Of a DNA stretch of 50,559 bases, positions 16,692-26,091 are shown one piece after another (positions within the stretch are counted from its first letter, which is position 1; the number at the start of each line of letters is the position of its first letter). The position numbers and the translations under genes were made by a program. The notes under the pieces are model-generated. The model did no database searches, was not told the DNA's origin, and was given only the letters and a program-made list of their open reading frames with translations. The stretch is from an uncultured Lachnospiraceae bacterium (GTDB lineage Bacteria; Bacillota; Clostridia; Lachnospirales; Lachnospiraceae): assembly GCA_949051815.1 (NCBI GenBank), contig CARQVR010000020.1, positions 1-50,559 on the forward strand, read 5' to 3'.

Positions 16692-16724
16692 ATGTACCGT
16701 TCTCCACAAAAGCATACGGGCATC

Positions 16725-18170
16725 CTAATCCATGTCCCCCGAAAGCGCAAGGATAAAGCTGAAACAGGAACCCTCGCCCTCTTTGCTCTCAATCTGTAAC
16801 CCGCTGTGATGTATCTTTAGAATCTCCGCGCACAGCGCAAGTCCAAGCCCCGCTCCGTTCTTGCTCCTTGCTCTGGACTTGTCCACCATATAAAAGGCCT
16901 TGACGATCTTAGCCTGTTCTTCTTCCGGTATGCCGATCCCGTAATCCCTCACCGCGATCCGGTAACCGCCGTCAACCATTTCGCCGCTCACCTCAACCAG
17001 GCCCTTCCTGCCGCCGGAAACCGCTTCCGCGGTCACGCCGCTATTCTCCGAAGCCTTACAGGCATTATCAATCAGATTGACAAGCACTGTCTTGATCAGA
17101 TTCACTTCCATCCGTACCACGGCTTCCTCATATGCAAAGCGGATGTCTGTCTCCTTTTTCTCCGCAAACATTTCCCGCAGGTATGCAAACAGCTCTCCCA
17201 CCGGCGCATCCGCCAATCTCGCCTCATCCTGTTTTGCCACGATGATATCCAGAAGGCGGAATGACATGGCCTCCAGACGTTTGCCCTCCGTATAGATATA
17301 ATTTGCCGACATGATGCTCTTTTCCTCGTCCAGCTTGTGGGAGCGCAGCATGTCCGCGTACCCGATGATCGCCGTCAGCGGCGTTTTCAGTTCGTGGGCA
17401 AAGGCGCCCATAAACTCTTCTCTCGCCTCGATCTCCTCCTCCAGCTTGCAAATGTTTTCCTCCAGCGCATTTGCCATCCTGTTAAAATCACCGGTAAGCT
17501 GTCCAAGCTCATCCCGGCTGACCTGTCTGGCGCGGTAGGTATAATCACCGGCCGCCATTTTTCTCGTCGCCTTGGTCAGCAGGCGTATCGGCTTCGTCAG
17601 AAGGGAGGCAATAAACAGCATAATGACTATACCGGCAAGCAATATGACCACCGTCACCTTCCGGTACAGCGAAAACCCAAGGGCACGCTCCGTAAACACC
17701 CCTGTCACATCCTTCATGGTCTCCAGATACAACATTCTGTTTAACGTATTGATGGCAACACAGGTGTGCACATAGAAACCGCCCTGCACACGGATCACGC
17801 GGTAGGATTTGGTGTGCAGATCCGTCTGCGGAAGCAGTCCCTCGTCCGATGTAAATCCGCTGCTGGTATACAGCACGTTTTTCTCCTCATCCGCGATCCG
17901 AAGGAGGCGCCCGCCGCCCTGGCCGCCCATTTCCAGCTTGGATGCGATCTCCTCCACCACGCTGTCAGGCAGGACACTGTACTTGAGAGGCACATTTAAC
18001 GCCGCCGTTTCAAAGGCAAAGCTTAAGATGCTGCTCTCGTCAAGGGCCTGTCCCACCTCTCTGTCCAGAGAAGTCTCGAACACATAGTTTACAAAGTAAA
18101 ACCCGCTGAATCCCAACGCCAATGCCAGTACGATCATGGTAGACAGCACTAATTTGATAGAAAATTTCAT
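16725..18170 (-). CDS. sensor histidine kinase (HAMP, HisKA, HATPase)
   Basis: The 481-residue kinase is a classic membrane sensor. Membrane span 1 (about 6-28) and span 2 (about 171-191) border an extracellular sensor domain of some 140 residues. A HAMP linker follows (about 192-244), then HisKA with His259 in AFAHELKTPLTAIIGY, and HATPase_c with NLIDNACKAS, RDYGIGIPEEE and NGAGLGLAL. Its ATG overlaps the TGA of the response regulator gene (ATGA), so translation is coupled and the pair is certain. It lies inside the polysaccharide operon, downstream of the FG-GAP-like secreted protein, which could deliver the outside signal. The signal itself is unknown. Confidence 0.93.
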   Translation of the reverse strand: MKFSIKLVLSTMIVLALALGFSGFYFVNYVFETSLDREVGQALDESSILSFAFETAALNVPLKYSVLPDSVVEEIASKLEMGGQGGGRLLRIADEEKNVLYTSSGFTSDEGLLPQTDLHTKSYRVIRVQGGFYVHTCVAINTLNRMLYLETMKDVTGVFTERALGFSLYRKVTVVILLAGIVIMLFIASLLTKPIRLLTKATRKMAAGDYTYRARQVSRDELGQLTGDFNRMANALEENICKLEEEIEAREEFMGAFAHELKTPLTAIIGYADMLRSHKLDEEKSIMSANYIYTEGKRLEAMSFRLLDIIVAKQDEARLADAPVGELFAYLREMFAEKKETDIRFAYEEAVVRMEVNLIKTVLVNLIDNACKASENSGVTAEAVSGGRKGLVEVSGEMVDGGYRIAVRDYGIGIPEEEQAKIVKAFYMVDKSRARSKNGAGLGLALCAEILKIHHSGLQIESKEGEGSCFSFILALSGDMD

Positions 18171-18826
18171 TCCTGCACCTCTAAGCGGTAGCCAACCTTA
18201 TACACCGCTACCAGACTATGCTCCCATCCCAGTTTTTTTCTCAGCCGCTGTACATGCAGGTCAAGCGTCCTGCTGTCCGCAAAGTATTCTCCTTCCCACA
18301 CCTTCTCATATAAGGTTTCCCGAAACAGGGCCACGTTTTTATTTTTCATAAAAAGGAGCAGAAGGCCAAACTCTTTATTGGTCAGCTCCACGGGGCGTCC
18401 TCCCCTGGTCACCCTGCGCGCGTCCACATCCACCGTCACGTCTCCCGCCGTAAGATGCTGCTCCGCCTTGTTATAACGCCGCAGTACCGCCTCCACCCGC
18501 GCCACCAGCTCCACCACGTCAAAGGGTTTTACCAGATAGTCGTCCGCGCCCAGCTTCAATCCCTTCACACGGTGCTTCACCTCATGTTTGGCGGTAATAA
18601 AAATCACCGGAATCCCCAGAGGACGTATGTACTCCATCACATCATATCCGTCCGCGCCCGGCAGCATAATATCCAGAAGAACCAGTTCAAACGTTTCCCT
18701 CTCGATCAGGTCAATCGCCTGCAGGCCGTCCTGCACTGCCGTACAGTGATAACCCGCGGAGGAAAGATTTAAGTCTATCAGGTCGCAAATCGGTTTTTCA
18801 TCATCCACAATCAGTATCTTAATCAT
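18167..18826 (-). CDS. OmpR/PhoB-family response regulator
   Basis: The 219-residue protein has a receiver domain (1-120; Asp9/Asp10, phospho-acceptor Asp52 in VLLDIMLPGADG, Thr78, Lys100) and a winged-helix DNA-binding domain (about 125-218) with SRTLDLHVQRLRKKLG and VGYRLE at the end. It should bind DNA as a dimer when phosphorylated by the kinase encoded next, whose start codon overlaps its stop. Its own first eight bases overlap the end of the FG-GAP-like gene. Being inside the polysaccharide operon, it probably controls that operon or surface genes; no binding site can be named. Confidence 0.95.
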   Translation of the reverse strand: MIKILIVDDEKPICDLIDLNLSSAGYHCTAVQDGLQAIDLIERETFELVLLDIMLPGADGYDVMEYIRPLGIPVIFITAKHEVKHRVKGLKLGADDYLVKPFDVVELVARVEAVLRRYNKAEQHLTAGDVTVDVDARRVTRGGRPVELTNKEFGLLLLFMKNKNVALFRETLYEKVWEGEYFADSRTLDLHVQRLRKKLGWEHSLVAVYKVGYRLEVQE

Positions 18827-19928
18827 TTGTTGTCTGCCACCCCCAATAAGCGCGCGCTTTTTCTACAAGTATTTCCATCGTGTCCTCATCGCTGCACCGG
18901 TATACATCCCTGATTTCCGTATCCGGCACAAACCCGCCGGTTCTCTGATAATAAATCCGGTAATCGCTCTCGATGAGAAGCGCGCCGCCCTCGCCCTCAT
19001 AGCTGTATCTGGCAAGGATCACGATGTCCTTAAGGCCGTCCCCGTCAATATCCCGACAGGTGACTCCCTTGAGCGCATAGAGATTGTCGTACTCCCCCAT
19101 AGGCTGCAATACAGATACGATGTCTCCCTGCTCATTCACCAGATAGATCATAAAAATGTCGTAATCCGCGATCCGGTATGTCCCGGGCGTCACCTGCAGT
19201 TTGCCAAGTTTGCCGAACGTCCGCAGGTAACACTGCTCCGGAATGACCAGGAAACGGTTTCTTTGCAGCTCCTGCAAAGTGGACGCCGTGTACAAAAACT
19301 CCGTGGAGTCTCCATCCCGCACAAACGCGGCGATGGAGTCCGCGCTCTTGTTCATCCCGAACCGGTTGATTTTTTCCGAAATCCGATAATCCCTGTAAAA
19401 GCCGTTTCCCGTCCGCTCCTGAAAAAGCACGTCCCCGACCTTGTACGTCTCACCCGCATAGGCGCCGCTCTCGTTGACGCAGGAAGTGATGAGAACGATA
19501 TCCGTCCTGCCGTCCCGGTTCAGATCCTGAAAGGAAACGGCAGCGATGGACTGCGCCGGCTGCCTCATCCGCCCCTTTACGCGGTAATTGGTCTCCAACT
19601 GCTCCGTCCGGTAGAGAATCTGCCCGTCCCCGTCCACAAGAAACAGCGCCAGCCGGTTATACCGTTCGTCAAAAGCCGGTACCATCAGCATACTTTCTTC
19701 CTCATCCGGATCCAACGCGAATATCTGATCCTCCACCACAAGAAAGCCGCCGCCCGCTATCCCGTCACGGTTCTCAATCGACATCAGCCGCTCATAGTAC
19801 GCCTCGTACTCAGTCCGTACCGAAGCATCGTCCGGCTCTGTCGGAGCCGCCTGCACAATTTCACCAAAAAAGAAACAACAGATCAATGCCGTCAGCACAA
19901 GCGCGCTCCCGTATTTACATCTGTTCAT
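18819..19928 (-). CDS. secreted FG-GAP/VCBS-like repeat protein
   Basis: The 369-residue protein starts with a clear signal peptide (hydrophobic 8-22, likely cut after QAA near residue 28). The mature part has beta-propeller-type repeats with calcium-binding loops: DLNRDGRTD at 135-143 and DIDGDGLKD at 293-301, and a shorter DGDGQ at 99-103. Such FG-GAP/VCBS loops occur in extracellular proteins that bind carbohydrates, metals or other proteins. The gene overlaps both neighbours, the GH5 gene by 14 bases and the response regulator gene by 8, so the three are made together. I infer that it senses or holds the exported polymer and may pass a signal to the histidine kinase. The family is given by motif pattern only. 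Confidence 0.75.
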   Translation of the reverse strand: MNRCKYGSALVLTALICCFFFGEIVQAAPTEPDDASVRTEYEAYYERLMSIENRDGIAGGGFLVVEDQIFALDPDEEESMLMVPAFDERYNRLALFLVDGDGQILYRTEQLETNYRVKGRMRQPAQSIAAVSFQDLNRDGRTDIVLITSCVNESGAYAGETYKVGDVLFQERTGNGFYRDYRISEKINRFGMNKSADSIAAFVRDGDSTEFLYTASTLQELQRNRFLVIPEQCYLRTFGKLGKLQVTPGTYRIADYDIFMIYLVNEQGDIVSVLQPMGEYDNLYALKGVTCRDIDGDGLKDIVILARYSYEGEGGALLIESDYRIYYQRTGGFVPDTEIRDVYRCSDEDTMEILVEKARAYWGWQTTND

Positions 19929-21000
19929 TCGTCAGCACCTCCACAATTTCAGGAAACCACCACGTTTTATTCTCCCTGTCAAGCAGCGCGTACCCGCCGC
20001 AGTCCCACCAGATACACGAAATCCCGTACCGGCGCGCCTGTTCCATATAATAGCCGGTCCACGCCAGACGCTCCTGCGTGTTCCCCTTGTCCACACAGCC
20101 AAACTCGGTGAGAATCACCGGCACATGCCGCTCCACAAACAGACGGTACATTTCAAAAAACGCCTGCTCTACCTGCTCTCTCGTCCCGGCGTTGTCCCAC
20201 ACTTTTTCCCCGTCCTCCTTCTGGCAGAAACTGTAGGGCGTATACATATGCACCGACACAATCAGCCGCCCGTCATCCGGTATGACAAGCCCCTGCATGG
20301 CCTCCGTCCCGCAGTTTCCGGCGTAGGGGCTGATCAGCAGATACCGCGTTCGATTGCCGCCACCGGAAGCCCGCACCGTCTCCACAAAGACCGCGTTCAG
20401 ATCGTTGACCATGGCGCGCAGTTCTTCCGTGCCCGAAGTCCACTCCACCTCACCGCCCCGCAGTCTCGGCTCATTCACAGCCTCAAACAGAAGGGTTTCG
20501 TCATAATCGCGAAAGCGCGCCGCAATCTGCTCCCAGACCACCGCAAACTCCCCGCGTATCTCCTGCGCCCGTTCCGTTTTCAGATCCAGCCACTCCTCAT
20601 GGTGCAGGTCGATAATCACATACAAATCCGCGGCAAGCGCCATATCGACTACCTCCTGCACCCGGTCCATCCAAACGTCTGAAATCTGATAAGAGACATC
20701 CAGATGATCCTCCCATGTAACCGGAATCCGCACCGTGCCAAACCCTGCCTTCTTTATCGCCAGAAAGGTTTCCGCATCCGCCTTCGGATTTCCCCAGTAT
20801 GTCTCGTACTCCAGTTCGTCCGCATCCGGCTTGTATTCCCTAAGCCCCGTGGCATCCAGCGTATTTCCCAGGTTGATTCCCGGACCCATCTGACTGACAA
20901 AACGGAGCGCCCGCGTCTTGTACGCCGTCATAAAAACCGCTCCCGCCAGACAGAAAAGGACGATCAGGCCGCCCATGCCTGCCGCCAGTTTTTTCCTCAT
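19915..21000 (-). CDS. membrane-anchored GH5 endoglucanase of the polysaccharide operon
   Basis: The 361-residue protein has one N-terminal membrane span (about 8-26) and an extracellular GH5 barrel. Typical GH5 cellulase signs are GINLGNTLDA (41-50), Arg91, DLHHEEW (131-137), acid/base Glu177 in VNEPR and nucleophile Glu299 in LTEFG. Cellulose-synthase operons regularly contain an endoglucanase (BcsZ, or CcsZ in Clostridioides difficile, which is a GH5 enzyme) that trims the growing glucan. The start at 21000 follows GGGAG with a seven-base gap and lies 13 bases after the synthase stop; an upstream open frame to 21075 overlaps the synthase gene and has no ribosome site. The substrate is inferred to be beta-1,4-glucan from family and position. 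Confidence 0.92.
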   Translation of the reverse strand: MRKKLAAGMGGLIVLFCLAGAVFMTAYKTRALRFVSQMGPGINLGNTLDATGLREYKPDADELEYETYWGNPKADAETFLAIKKAGFGTVRIPVTWEDHLDVSYQISDVWMDRVQEVVDMALAADLYVIIDLHHEEWLDLKTERAQEIRGEFAVVWEQIAARFRDYDETLLFEAVNEPRLRGGEVEWTSGTEELRAMVNDLNAVFVETVRASGGGNRTRYLLISPYAGNCGTEAMQGLVIPDDGRLIVSVHMYTPYSFCQKEDGEKVWDNAGTREQVEQAFFEMYRLFVERHVPVILTEFGCVDKGNTQERLAWTGYYMEQARRYGISCIWWDCGGYALLDRENKTWWFPEIVEVLTNEQM

Positions 21001-21013
21001 GTCTCTTCTCCCG

Positions 21014-23356
21014 TCACCCAAGCAGCCCGATCTCATTGAAGTCTTCCGTCTTTTCGGCGCGTGTCTGCCCGGCATCCTCCTGCCTTTCCTGCTTCCCCCT
21101 CTGCGCGGTCAGCCAGTCATGCAGCGCATGTCTCGTCTCTTCTCTGTCCACAATCTCCTTGTAATTAACCACGTTGTAGAGATGAAGGCCGCTGCGGATC
21201 TCGTTCTCAAACCGGCAGTTTAGAATAATGTCTTCGCCCACCACCAGCTGCAGCTCCTTCGGCATATCATTATCTTCCACGGTCACACAGACATAGTTAA
21301 AATCAAAAACTTTCACCGTCTCAATCCCCTCATTCAGGCAGCGCACCTGATCGTCTATCACCACGCGGGGATAGTTTCTCTTCTGATAAAAAGGCGGGGT
21401 TACACGCTTTTTCAGATTCAGCTTCAAATCCTCGAAGCTGCCGCTGTCCTTCTTGATCTCGGTCGGAACGGTCGGTATTCTGTCATAGAGAATACCTAAC
21501 AGCTCATCATAGCTTCCGTTTATGTCCGTAACCTTCATTGAGTAAACCCAGTCATCGCCCTGCTGACTCACATGCACCACCGTGGCAAACATGTCCACAT
21601 GGTAATCCTCCGTGTCCAGAAAGATTTCCACGTCCTCATTCTCCTCGAAAAAATACGGTTCGGGAAACGTCATAGAGATACCCGCCTCGGAAGCGTCTCT
21701 CGTCACGCCGGTATACACCTCTCCGTTATATCTGACCCTGCACGGCATATGCACCAGAACCCGCTCGGACTTCCGGTACGGAATCCGCCCATCCACAAAA
21801 AAGAGCGACATCACAAGCAAAAACAAATTGTTGATCAGCCAGAAAAGAACCACAATCGGCCCGAATGAGCCGCTGTCGAGCATAATAAAAATACAGCGCA
21901 AAATGCCCCAGAGGGACAATACAATCAAAATCAGGAAAGGAATGGAGTAAATGAAGTTTTTACCCTTCTCGTTCTTCTGCTCTCCCTTGCTCGTGACCTT
22001 AAACTTCTTCATCGAAATACCCACCGTCTCAAACAGCACCGGCAGCAGCATATACGGGAAAAGCACCGTCTCATAAATACTCGTCCACTTGGTAGAGCGG
22101 ATATTCCGCGACAGCATTCGCAGGCTGATATTGCTGCTTATATACATAGGCAGCCAGAAAACCAGCACCTGCGCCAGCGTACACTTAAATATCATAAACC
22201 CGAAAGCCGCATACAGGATCGGCGACATAATATAGATCAGCCGCTTAAGGGGAGCATACCAGTACCAGATGGATGCCCAGTAATTCATCTTCTGCGAAAA
22301 GTTAAGATCCCTGGCAGTAAAAATATGCATCTTTCTGCCTGTGGCGATCACGCCTCTCGCCCAGCGCGTTCTCTGCTGCACCAGATCCTTCAAATCCTGC
22401 GGTGAAAGCCCAGACGCGAGCGGTTCCGCCGTACCGAGACTCACATACTGCTTCTTCTCAATCAAAATGCCTGTAGCGAAATCTTCCGTGATCGCCCCGG
22501 TATAGAAACCGCCTATCGCCTCAAGCGCCTCTCTCGAAAGCACCGTGTTGGAGCCGCCGTAGATCACGCTGTTTGTCTTTGTGCGGGCCACCTGAATATC
22601 TTTGTAAAAATAGTCCTGCTCATTGGGAATCCGGGACTCCGAATAGAGATTAAACTGAAACAGATCCAGATTATAAAAGCTCTGCGGGGACTGCAAAAAG
22701 CCAAGCTTTATTTTATCCTCCTCTTTCAGATCCCTGTTTCGCAGATCCGCATCCACAAAATACGGAATCGTCTTCATCAAAAAGTTGCTTCTCGGAATCA
22801 TATCCGCATCAAAAGTAACCACATAGGGCGAGTCGGAGTGCGCCAGCGCATTGTTCAGGTTTCCGGCCTTGGCTCCCTCGTGATCCTCCCTGTCCAGATA
22901 GTTGACGCCAAGCCTTGCCGCCAGCGCGCGCATTTCCTCCCTGTGTCCGTCGTCGCACAGATAGATGTGCACCTTTTCCGGATCGGGATATTTCATCCGC
23001 GTACAGCCCCGCAGCGTCTTATAGAGCAGTTCCACCTCTTCACTGTAAGTCGCCACGAAAACATCCACATCCGGAAACGCATCCGGGGGAAGATTTTCCG
23101 GAAACGGATACCCTTCCACCGAATACATATTGGCATAGTGGACGAAAGCCTCCACCATACCGAGCACCTCCACCACCAGCAGGGCGATACCCGCAACGAC
23201 AGACACCATCCCGTACCCGAAAGGAATCGTGAAAAAGATACGCCATATCAAATACATGATCGTGAAAAACATATTCAGGAAAAACCAGCCTTTTCCTTTC
23301 CAGTCATGGAAAAACCCGCATATAAACGAGCCAAATGTCCTGCGCTCCTGTGTCAT
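21014..23356 (-). CDS. cellulose-synthase-type GT2 with two PilZ-like domains
   Basis: The 780-residue membrane glycosyltransferase carries all processive GT2 motifs: CDDG at 134-137, DAD at 183-185, TED at 290-292 and QRTRW at 328-332. Membrane helices lie at about 25-75 (two), 370-445 (several) and 468-520 (two). A PilZ domain follows (about 524-625) with intact c-di-GMP motifs, R528xxxR532 and D554xS556xxG559. A second PilZ-like stretch begins near 655 with R660xxxR664 but the D/NxSxxG motif is lost (DFNYVC). BcsA has only one PilZ domain. It would polymerise and export a beta-glucan using UDP-sugar, switched on by c-di-GMP. No BcsB-like partner is encoded near. The neighbouring GH5 and acyltransferase genes fit an acetylated cellulose-like product. 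Confidence 0.93.
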   Translation of the reverse strand: MTQERRTFGSFICGFFHDWKGKGWFFLNMFFTIMYLIWRIFFTIPFGYGMVSVVAGIALLVVEVLGMVEAFVHYANMYSVEGYPFPENLPPDAFPDVDVFVATYSEEVELLYKTLRGCTRMKYPDPEKVHIYLCDDGHREEMRALAARLGVNYLDREDHEGAKAGNLNNALAHSDSPYVVTFDADMIPRSNFLMKTIPYFVDADLRNRDLKEEDKIKLGFLQSPQSFYNLDLFQFNLYSESRIPNEQDYFYKDIQVARTKTNSVIYGGSNTVLSREALEAIGGFYTGAITEDFATGILIEKKQYVSLGTAEPLASGLSPQDLKDLVQQRTRWARGVIATGRKMHIFTARDLNFSQKMNYWASIWYWYAPLKRLIYIMSPILYAAFGFMIFKCTLAQVLVFWLPMYISSNISLRMLSRNIRSTKWTSIYETVLFPYMLLPVLFETVGISMKKFKVTSKGEQKNEKGKNFIYSIPFLILIVLSLWGILRCIFIMLDSGSFGPIVVLFWLINNLFLLVMSLFFVDGRIPYRKSERVLVHMPCRVRYNGEVYTGVTRDASEAGISMTFPEPYFFEENEDVEIFLDTEDYHVDMFATVVHVSQQGDDWVYSMKVTDINGSYDELLGILYDRIPTVPTEIKKDSGSFEDLKLNLKKRVTPPFYQKRNYPRVVIDDQVRCLNEGIETVKVFDFNYVCVTVEDNDMPKELQLVVGEDIILNCRFENEIRSGLHLYNVVNYKEIVDREETRHALHDWLTAQRGKQERQEDAGQTRAEKTEDFNEIGLLG

Positions 23357-23359
23357 CCC

Positions 23360-24640
23360 CTAATCCTCCTTAAAGAAGTTGAAAGCGTCCTCTTTGATAT
23401 TGTAAGGATATATCTCCATAATAATATAGTCAAACTCATTTTCTCTCACATAGCTCTCGATATCCAGTGAGTCCGATTCTTCCAGCGACCATATCGCGTC
23501 TATCTGTCCGCACATAGGAGCCAGAAACACCATCATCGGCGAAAAATAGGAATCTCTGATTGCAAAAATCCGACATCCGTCAGGGTTATCCTCGTTGATA
23601 ATGCGCTCATAAGGGCGCAGCGTATTGAGATAAAGGGAATACTGCGAATCACTGTAGATGTCCTCATGCTTCAGCAGTATATCGGGATTCATAAGGGTTT
23701 CCTCTGTTGTTCCCTTAAAATGATACGCTGTCTCATCCGTCATCCCCATGCAGCTTCTGTCATAGTGATTCTCAAACTTAGGCCACAATGCTTCAAAATC
23801 CTCCAAACCGCCGAAGTTCACCCCTGTCTTTCTCCCCATGGAGCCCAGCATCCCCTTCCGGTACAGTACCCTTTCGTACTGTTCGGGATTTAAGTAGTAA
23901 TCGTCCGGGTCAAGATCTACCCCGAACCTCTCCTCCATCTCCTCTGCCAGCACCTTCGTTGCCGTGAAAGCAGCCGGTATCTTCCAGTGATGATCTGTTT
24001 TAAAAAAGGCATCCTGAATCGTCAGAGAATCATTGGGTATATATTTTCTGCAATCCACCGTCTCTATCCCGTAACGGTTTAAATAGAACAACAATTCGTC
24101 TACAAGATAATCCGTATCGTTGATCGGCATCCCCGTGCGAAAATCGGTCACACCGCGCACATATTTCCCCGGTGTGATAAAAAACAGAACTTTTGTTCCG
24201 TTCGGTTCCACGCAGTCCTGCAAACGTTTAAGCCTTCTGGCATATTCCTCCATGTCATCGGTATCTTCCTCGAAAAAAGAAACATAATGCAAATATCCGT
24301 CCTCGTCCTTGATATAAGTAAAATTATTAAACTCCCGCTTGTCCATGAGCACCTGAATATAGGAATAGGTTTCAATAAATTCCATCCGTCCGTACATAGA
24401 CTCTATAATGCTCTCATCCAGCGCCGACACCGTCTTAGCGGCCGCATCGGGAGCTGTCCGCATCGAAACACCCTCCGGCAGACTTTCTCTCACCGTTTCC
24501 ACCCACGCATCGGCGCCATACCATGCGTTCAATCCGGCATAGCCGAATACACCGGCCAGAAAGAGCATGGCAAAAATCTGTTTCCGCAAAATATAAGCCC
24601 TTAACGGGTCGTTTTTTCTTTTTTCCTTTCTCTCTGCCAC
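23360..24640 (-). CDS. DHHW/AlgJ-like SGNH acyltransferase protein
   Basis: The 426-residue protein has one N-terminal membrane span (about 20-40) and an extracellular domain with KTDHHW (214-219), the signature of the DHHW family related to AlgJ/AlgX. A second block, AIRDSYFSPM (360-369), matches the serine-nucleophile segment of these SGNH-like enzymes, with Ser364. AlgJ/AlgX and the Wss proteins move acetyl groups onto exported polysaccharides together with an MBOAT partner. Here the MBOAT gene lies 12 bases upstream and the synthase gene three bases downstream. The product therefore probably acetylates the glucan outside the cell. In alginate-like systems both partners are needed. The assignment rests on the two motifs and on context. 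Confidence 0.88.
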   Translation of the reverse strand: MAERKEKRKNDPLRAYILRKQIFAMLFLAGVFGYAGLNAWYGADAWVETVRESLPEGVSMRTAPDAAAKTVSALDESIIESMYGRMEFIETYSYIQVLMDKREFNNFTYIKDEDGYLHYVSFFEEDTDDMEEYARRLKRLQDCVEPNGTKVLFFITPGKYVRGVTDFRTGMPINDTDYLVDELLFYLNRYGIETVDCRKYIPNDSLTIQDAFFKTDHHWKIPAAFTATKVLAEEMEERFGVDLDPDDYYLNPEQYERVLYRKGMLGSMGRKTGVNFGGLEDFEALWPKFENHYDRSCMGMTDETAYHFKGTTEETLMNPDILLKHEDIYSDSQYSLYLNTLRPYERIINEDNPDGCRIFAIRDSYFSPMMVFLAPMCGQIDAIWSLEESDSLDIESYVRENEFDYIIMEIYPYNIKEDAFNFFKED

Positions 24641-24652
24641 AAAACCACCCCG

Positions 24653-26068
24653 CTAGAAATTAAAGTAAATAAACGGATTATAGGTGCCGCTTGCCATATA
24701 AGCCACGCACACAATAAGAAGCAGCATCAGTCCGACCGGATAGACAAAAACGCCCACCCGGCTCACCGCCGATTTCGGATTCCTGTACAGAATCTCATTC
24801 ATATTTCTGGCAATCGGCATGGCGAACAAAATCCCCAGTGCCAGAAAAACCAGATTTTCCCGTATCAGCATCACTGCCAAATCGCTGTAGAAACCGTTAT
24901 TGTTCACACCCAGCATGTTCATAAAAAACCGCCCTGCCTGATAGAGATCATCTGAGCGGAACACCACCCAGAGCGCATTGACAATCATCAGCGTGTAGAG
25001 ATGCTTTGCAAACCTGCTCTTCATCTTCTTCGGATACTCAAAAAACCGCTCCGCAAGCTGAAAGACAAAGTACATCAGTCCCCAGAAAAGAAATGTCCAG
25101 TTCGCGCCGTGCCAGATACCCGTCAAAAGCCATACCACCAGCATATTTCGTACCATAAAATCCTGATTTTTGACGCGGCTGCCACCAAGCGGAAAATAGA
25201 CATATTCCCGAAACCAGTCCGTCAGGGAAATGTGCCATCTTTTCCAGAAATCGGAAATGGATTCGGCTATATACGGATAGTTAAAGTTTTCGGGAAACTT
25301 AAATCCAAAACACAGCCCAAGCCCGATCGCCATGTCGGAATAAGCCGAAAAGTCATAATAAATCTGCAAACTGTAAGAGATACTGCCAAGCCATGCCAGC
25401 ATTACCGGCACAGCCATCCGCTCCGTGCCGATCATCGACCAGCCGAATATATTGTCCGCTATCCCTGCAAAGCAGTTGGAGAGCAGAATCTTCTTGCCAA
25501 GCCCCACCGTGAAACGGCTGACCCCGACGGAGAACATGTTAAAATCCGACTTTCTGTGGCGGATCTGCTGCGCAATCGTATTGTACTGGATAATCGGTCC
25601 GGCGATGAGCTGCGGGAAAAAGGCGATATAGAGTCCCACATAGAAGGGATTCTCCGCTTTCACCGTTCCCCGGTACACATCAACCACATAGGACAGCGCC
25701 TGAAAGGTAAAAAAAGAAATGCCGATCGGAAGCGGCCACGACACCGTTTCCACGCCGAAAATTCCCATCACAAAGCCCAGATATTTAAACACAAACAGCG
25801 TGGCAAGATTTGCGCCCACTGCCAGAAACAATACCACTTTTCTGCCGCCCTCTCCCGTCAGCCGCTGCATCACTCCCGCCAACAGAGAGTTGACCAGAAT
25901 GGACGCAATCATCAAAAGCACATACAACGGTTCTCCCCACGCGTAGAAAACGAGACTGGCCAGCAGCAAAATCACATTCTGACAAACTCTGGAAAAGAAG
26001 AACATGTAGTACAAAATCAATACAGCCGGGAAGAAGATGAACAGAAATACAATACTGGAAAAAAGCAT
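24653..26068 (-). CDS. MBOAT O-acyltransferase (AlgI/WssH-like)
   Basis: The 471-residue protein is almost wholly membrane-embedded with about ten or more helices. It has the AlgI-type MBOAT signs: FPQLIAGPI (151-159), YYDFSAYSDMAIGL (237-250), FWKRWHISL with His279, and the catalytic-type His320 in GIWHGANWTFLFWG. Members carry acetyl groups from the cytoplasm to a surface acyltransferase. With the DHHW protein encoded 12 bases later it forms a typical two-part acetylation machine for an exopolysaccharide. The gap before it holds a short gene for a 52-residue membrane protein. The ribosome site is AAAGGGG shortly before the ATG. Confidence 0.94.
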   Translation of the reverse strand: MLFSSIVFLFIFFPAVLILYYMFFFSRVCQNVILLLASLVFYAWGEPLYVLLMIASILVNSLLAGVMQRLTGEGGRKVVLFLAVGANLATLFVFKYLGFVMGIFGVETVSWPLPIGISFFTFQALSYVVDVYRGTVKAENPFYVGLYIAFFPQLIAGPIIQYNTIAQQIRHRKSDFNMFSVGVSRFTVGLGKKILLSNCFAGIADNIFGWSMIGTERMAVPVMLAWLGSISYSLQIYYDFSAYSDMAIGLGLCFGFKFPENFNYPYIAESISDFWKRWHISLTDWFREYVYFPLGGSRVKNQDFMVRNMLVVWLLTGIWHGANWTFLFWGLMYFVFQLAERFFEYPKKMKSRFAKHLYTLMIVNALWVVFRSDDLYQAGRFFMNMLGVNNNGFYSDLAVMLIRENLVFLALGILFAMPIARNMNEILYRNPKSAVSRVGVFVYPVGLMLLLIVCVAYMASGTYNPFIYFNF

Positions 26069-26091
26069 ACGCTATCCCCTTTCGCCCGTTC

